64,000 bases of DNA from Lewinellaceae bacterium (GTDB lineage: Bacteria > Bacteroidota > Bacteroidia > Chitinophagales > Saprospiraceae): contig JACJXV010000018.1 in assembly GCA_020636445.1 (NCBI GenBank), positions 1 through 64,000 on the forward strand. The letters run 5' to 3'. Below the pieces are notes generated by a model. The model worked only from the letters and a program-made list of their open reading frames with translations, did not search any database and was not told the DNA's origin. The translations under genes were made by a program, and so were the position numbers. Shown here in pieces: positions 63,204 to 64,000 of the stretch (position 1 is the stretch's first letter; every line of letters starts with the position of its first letter).

Positions 63204-63475
63204 TCGTCCTGGTTCGTGTATTTTGCGCGTTCTTTTTTACTAGCGGCTCTTGCGGATATTATGCGATACACAGTGGTCCGCATGGTATATATTACTGTAA
63301 TGATTACGCCAAAGATTATACCGATAACTTTCCAGCGATCTTCCCCATAATCTTTGCGATCATCCTTGAGTTCAAGTCGATTCTTATCCAGGAAGACTTC
63401 TTTGGCTTCTTCAAAACCAATGCCATGTTTTACTTTGTTTTTCTGGTTTTTGTGTTCATCCCATTCAAACTCCAT
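63182..63475 (-). CDS. BrnT-family ribonuclease toxin
   Basis: 97 residues. The BrnT core starts EFEWDEHKNQKNKVKHGIGFEEAKEVFLD. The family end shows YTMRTTVYRIISARAASKKERAKY, matching the BrnT (R)-IISARRASKxEExxY pattern. BrnT is a small RelE-like ribonuclease that blocks translation. It is the first gene of the pair with the BrnA-like antitoxin. Confidence 0.88.
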   Translation of the reverse strand: MEFEWDEHKNQKNKVKHGIGFEEAKEVFLDKNRLELKDDRKDYGEDRWKVIGIIFGVIITVIYTMRTTVYRIISARAASKKERAKYTNQDEWTDNQK

Positions 63476-63671
63476 ATAAAATTATAGCTTTTTAGTGCGC
63501 ATAGCAATTATTCATGACACGAATTGGTACTGCCCTTGGTGGGGTTAATCCTCAAACGAAAGTAGGCGATGCCTAAAATGACCTGGGAAATAGACTTTCA
63601 GCACTACGTTTTTCAGCTATAAGGTAAGGCGTTTAACGCAAAAAAACAATATGTGCACACAATTAAAAGCC
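63476..63671. other. Gap before the second 202-bp repeat, no gene seen
   Basis: About 200 AT-rich bases; the promoter for the toxin-antitoxin pair must lie near 63476-63530. No other feature recognised. Confidence 0.55.
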
Positions 63672-63873
63672 TCATGTCCGTCAGAGTCGAAAGAGGCCGA
63701 TGCTAGTTCAAAATCAAGTTGCATCGGAGTCTTTCGACTCAAAATCATGTTTGTCGGAGTCTTTAGACTCCGACGCTGGTTAAAACCCCTGTTCATCGGA
63801 GTCTTTCGACTCCGATGCCAGCTGAAACCTAAGGATCTTCAGATCCGGTAAGGCCAGAGTGGTTTTGCTTCGG
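63672..63873 (+). repeat. 202-bp REP-like repeat, copy B
   Basis: Direct-orientation copy of 58391-58592, three differences noted (T/C, G/A and T/A near the 5' end). It contains the same hairpin modules and the AAGGATCTTCAGATCCGG tail. The match stops abruptly after GCTTCGG. Confidence 0.9.
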
Positions 63874-63903
63874 CTTCGCGACATGTTATTGGCTGGTCCA
63901 CGA

Positions 63904-64000
63904 TTACTTTTTTATTTCTGATTCAAGCAGGCTCAAAATATTCTGGATATCCTCCAGCAAGGGGCGATAGTGGTTGGTTTCGGTAGCGTAACAGGTGAGC
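63904..64000 (-). CDS. 3' end of a gene cut by the window edge
   Basis: About 31 codons read LTCYATETNHYRPLLEDI, then QNILSLLESEIKK and TAA at 63904-63906. The helical, charged end looks like the C-terminus of a cytoplasmic protein. Family not recognised. The gene continues beyond 64000. Confidence 0.5.
   Translation of the reverse strand, partial: LTCYATETNHYRPLLEDIQNILSLLESEIKK

Overview
The window is a 64 kb chromosomal piece of a Bacteroidota bacterium, most likely in or near the Saprospiria (Lewinella / Haliscomenobacter type). This placement is inferred from gene content, not from a marker-gene tree. The signs are an exported TonB receptor with an N-terminal carboxypeptidase-regulatory domain, tandem OmpH/Skp genes, the order HU - TPR protein - tiny AURKAIP1/COX24 protein - RNase G, TAnnTTTG-type promoters, few Shine-Dalgarno sequences, a two-subunit 2-oxoacid oxidoreductase, and many short cysteine-anchored lipoproteins.

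Layout. 1-600: short repeats and a tRNA-Val. 0.6-10.5 kb: TonB-dependent receptor, TspO-like membrane protein, TPR/VWA protein, a decayed ISAs1-family transposase that I assembled across frames, an OmpA-domain protein, a PAP2-like membrane protein and an MscS channel. 10.8-24 kb: core genes (two ompH, murI, trmB, dapD, pth, a glycosyltransferase, RNase G, COX24-like protein, HU, yicC, gmk, apaG). 24-30 kb: an exported M20 amidohydrolase, DUF2177, VOC, cyclase family and corA. 30.3-35 kb: a coupled three-gene 2-oxoacid oxidoreductase unit in which a GltD-like flavoprotein with ferredoxin clusters replaces a plain ferredoxin partner. 35-41.3 kb: an NTF2-like lipoprotein, a GreA/B-like orphan and three tightly coupled exported proteins of unknown function. 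41.8-45.3 kb: an ATP-grasp-like protein and a penicillin acylase, bracketed by a pair of diverged inverted repeats of about 157 bp. 46.3-52.6 kb: SulP transporter, fused FeS/NrfD subunit and a cytoplasmic-type molybdopterin oxidoreductase, ended by a strong terminator; this resembles a SoeABC sulfite dehydrogenase with B and C fused. 53-57.2 kb: map, haloalkane dehalogenase-like hydrolase, an APH-like kinase and a HAD phosphatase.

57.2-64 kb is accessory DNA. REP-like hairpin repeats recur. A 202-bp copy is repeated in direct orientation, with 3 differences seen, at 58.39 and 63.67 kb. Between the copies lie an intact IS630-family element (TA duplication, 1110 bp), a MITE-like 224-bp element, an AT-rich pair of unknown genes, a truncated start of a type IIG restriction-modification gene and a BrnT/BrnA toxin-antitoxin pair. 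One gene of the AT-rich pair begins with what looks like an effector-associated domain of the EAD11 type. The other has two membrane helices followed by a coiled coil. This pair is the best candidate for an undescribed defence or conflict system in the window. The window ends inside a gene on the minus strand.
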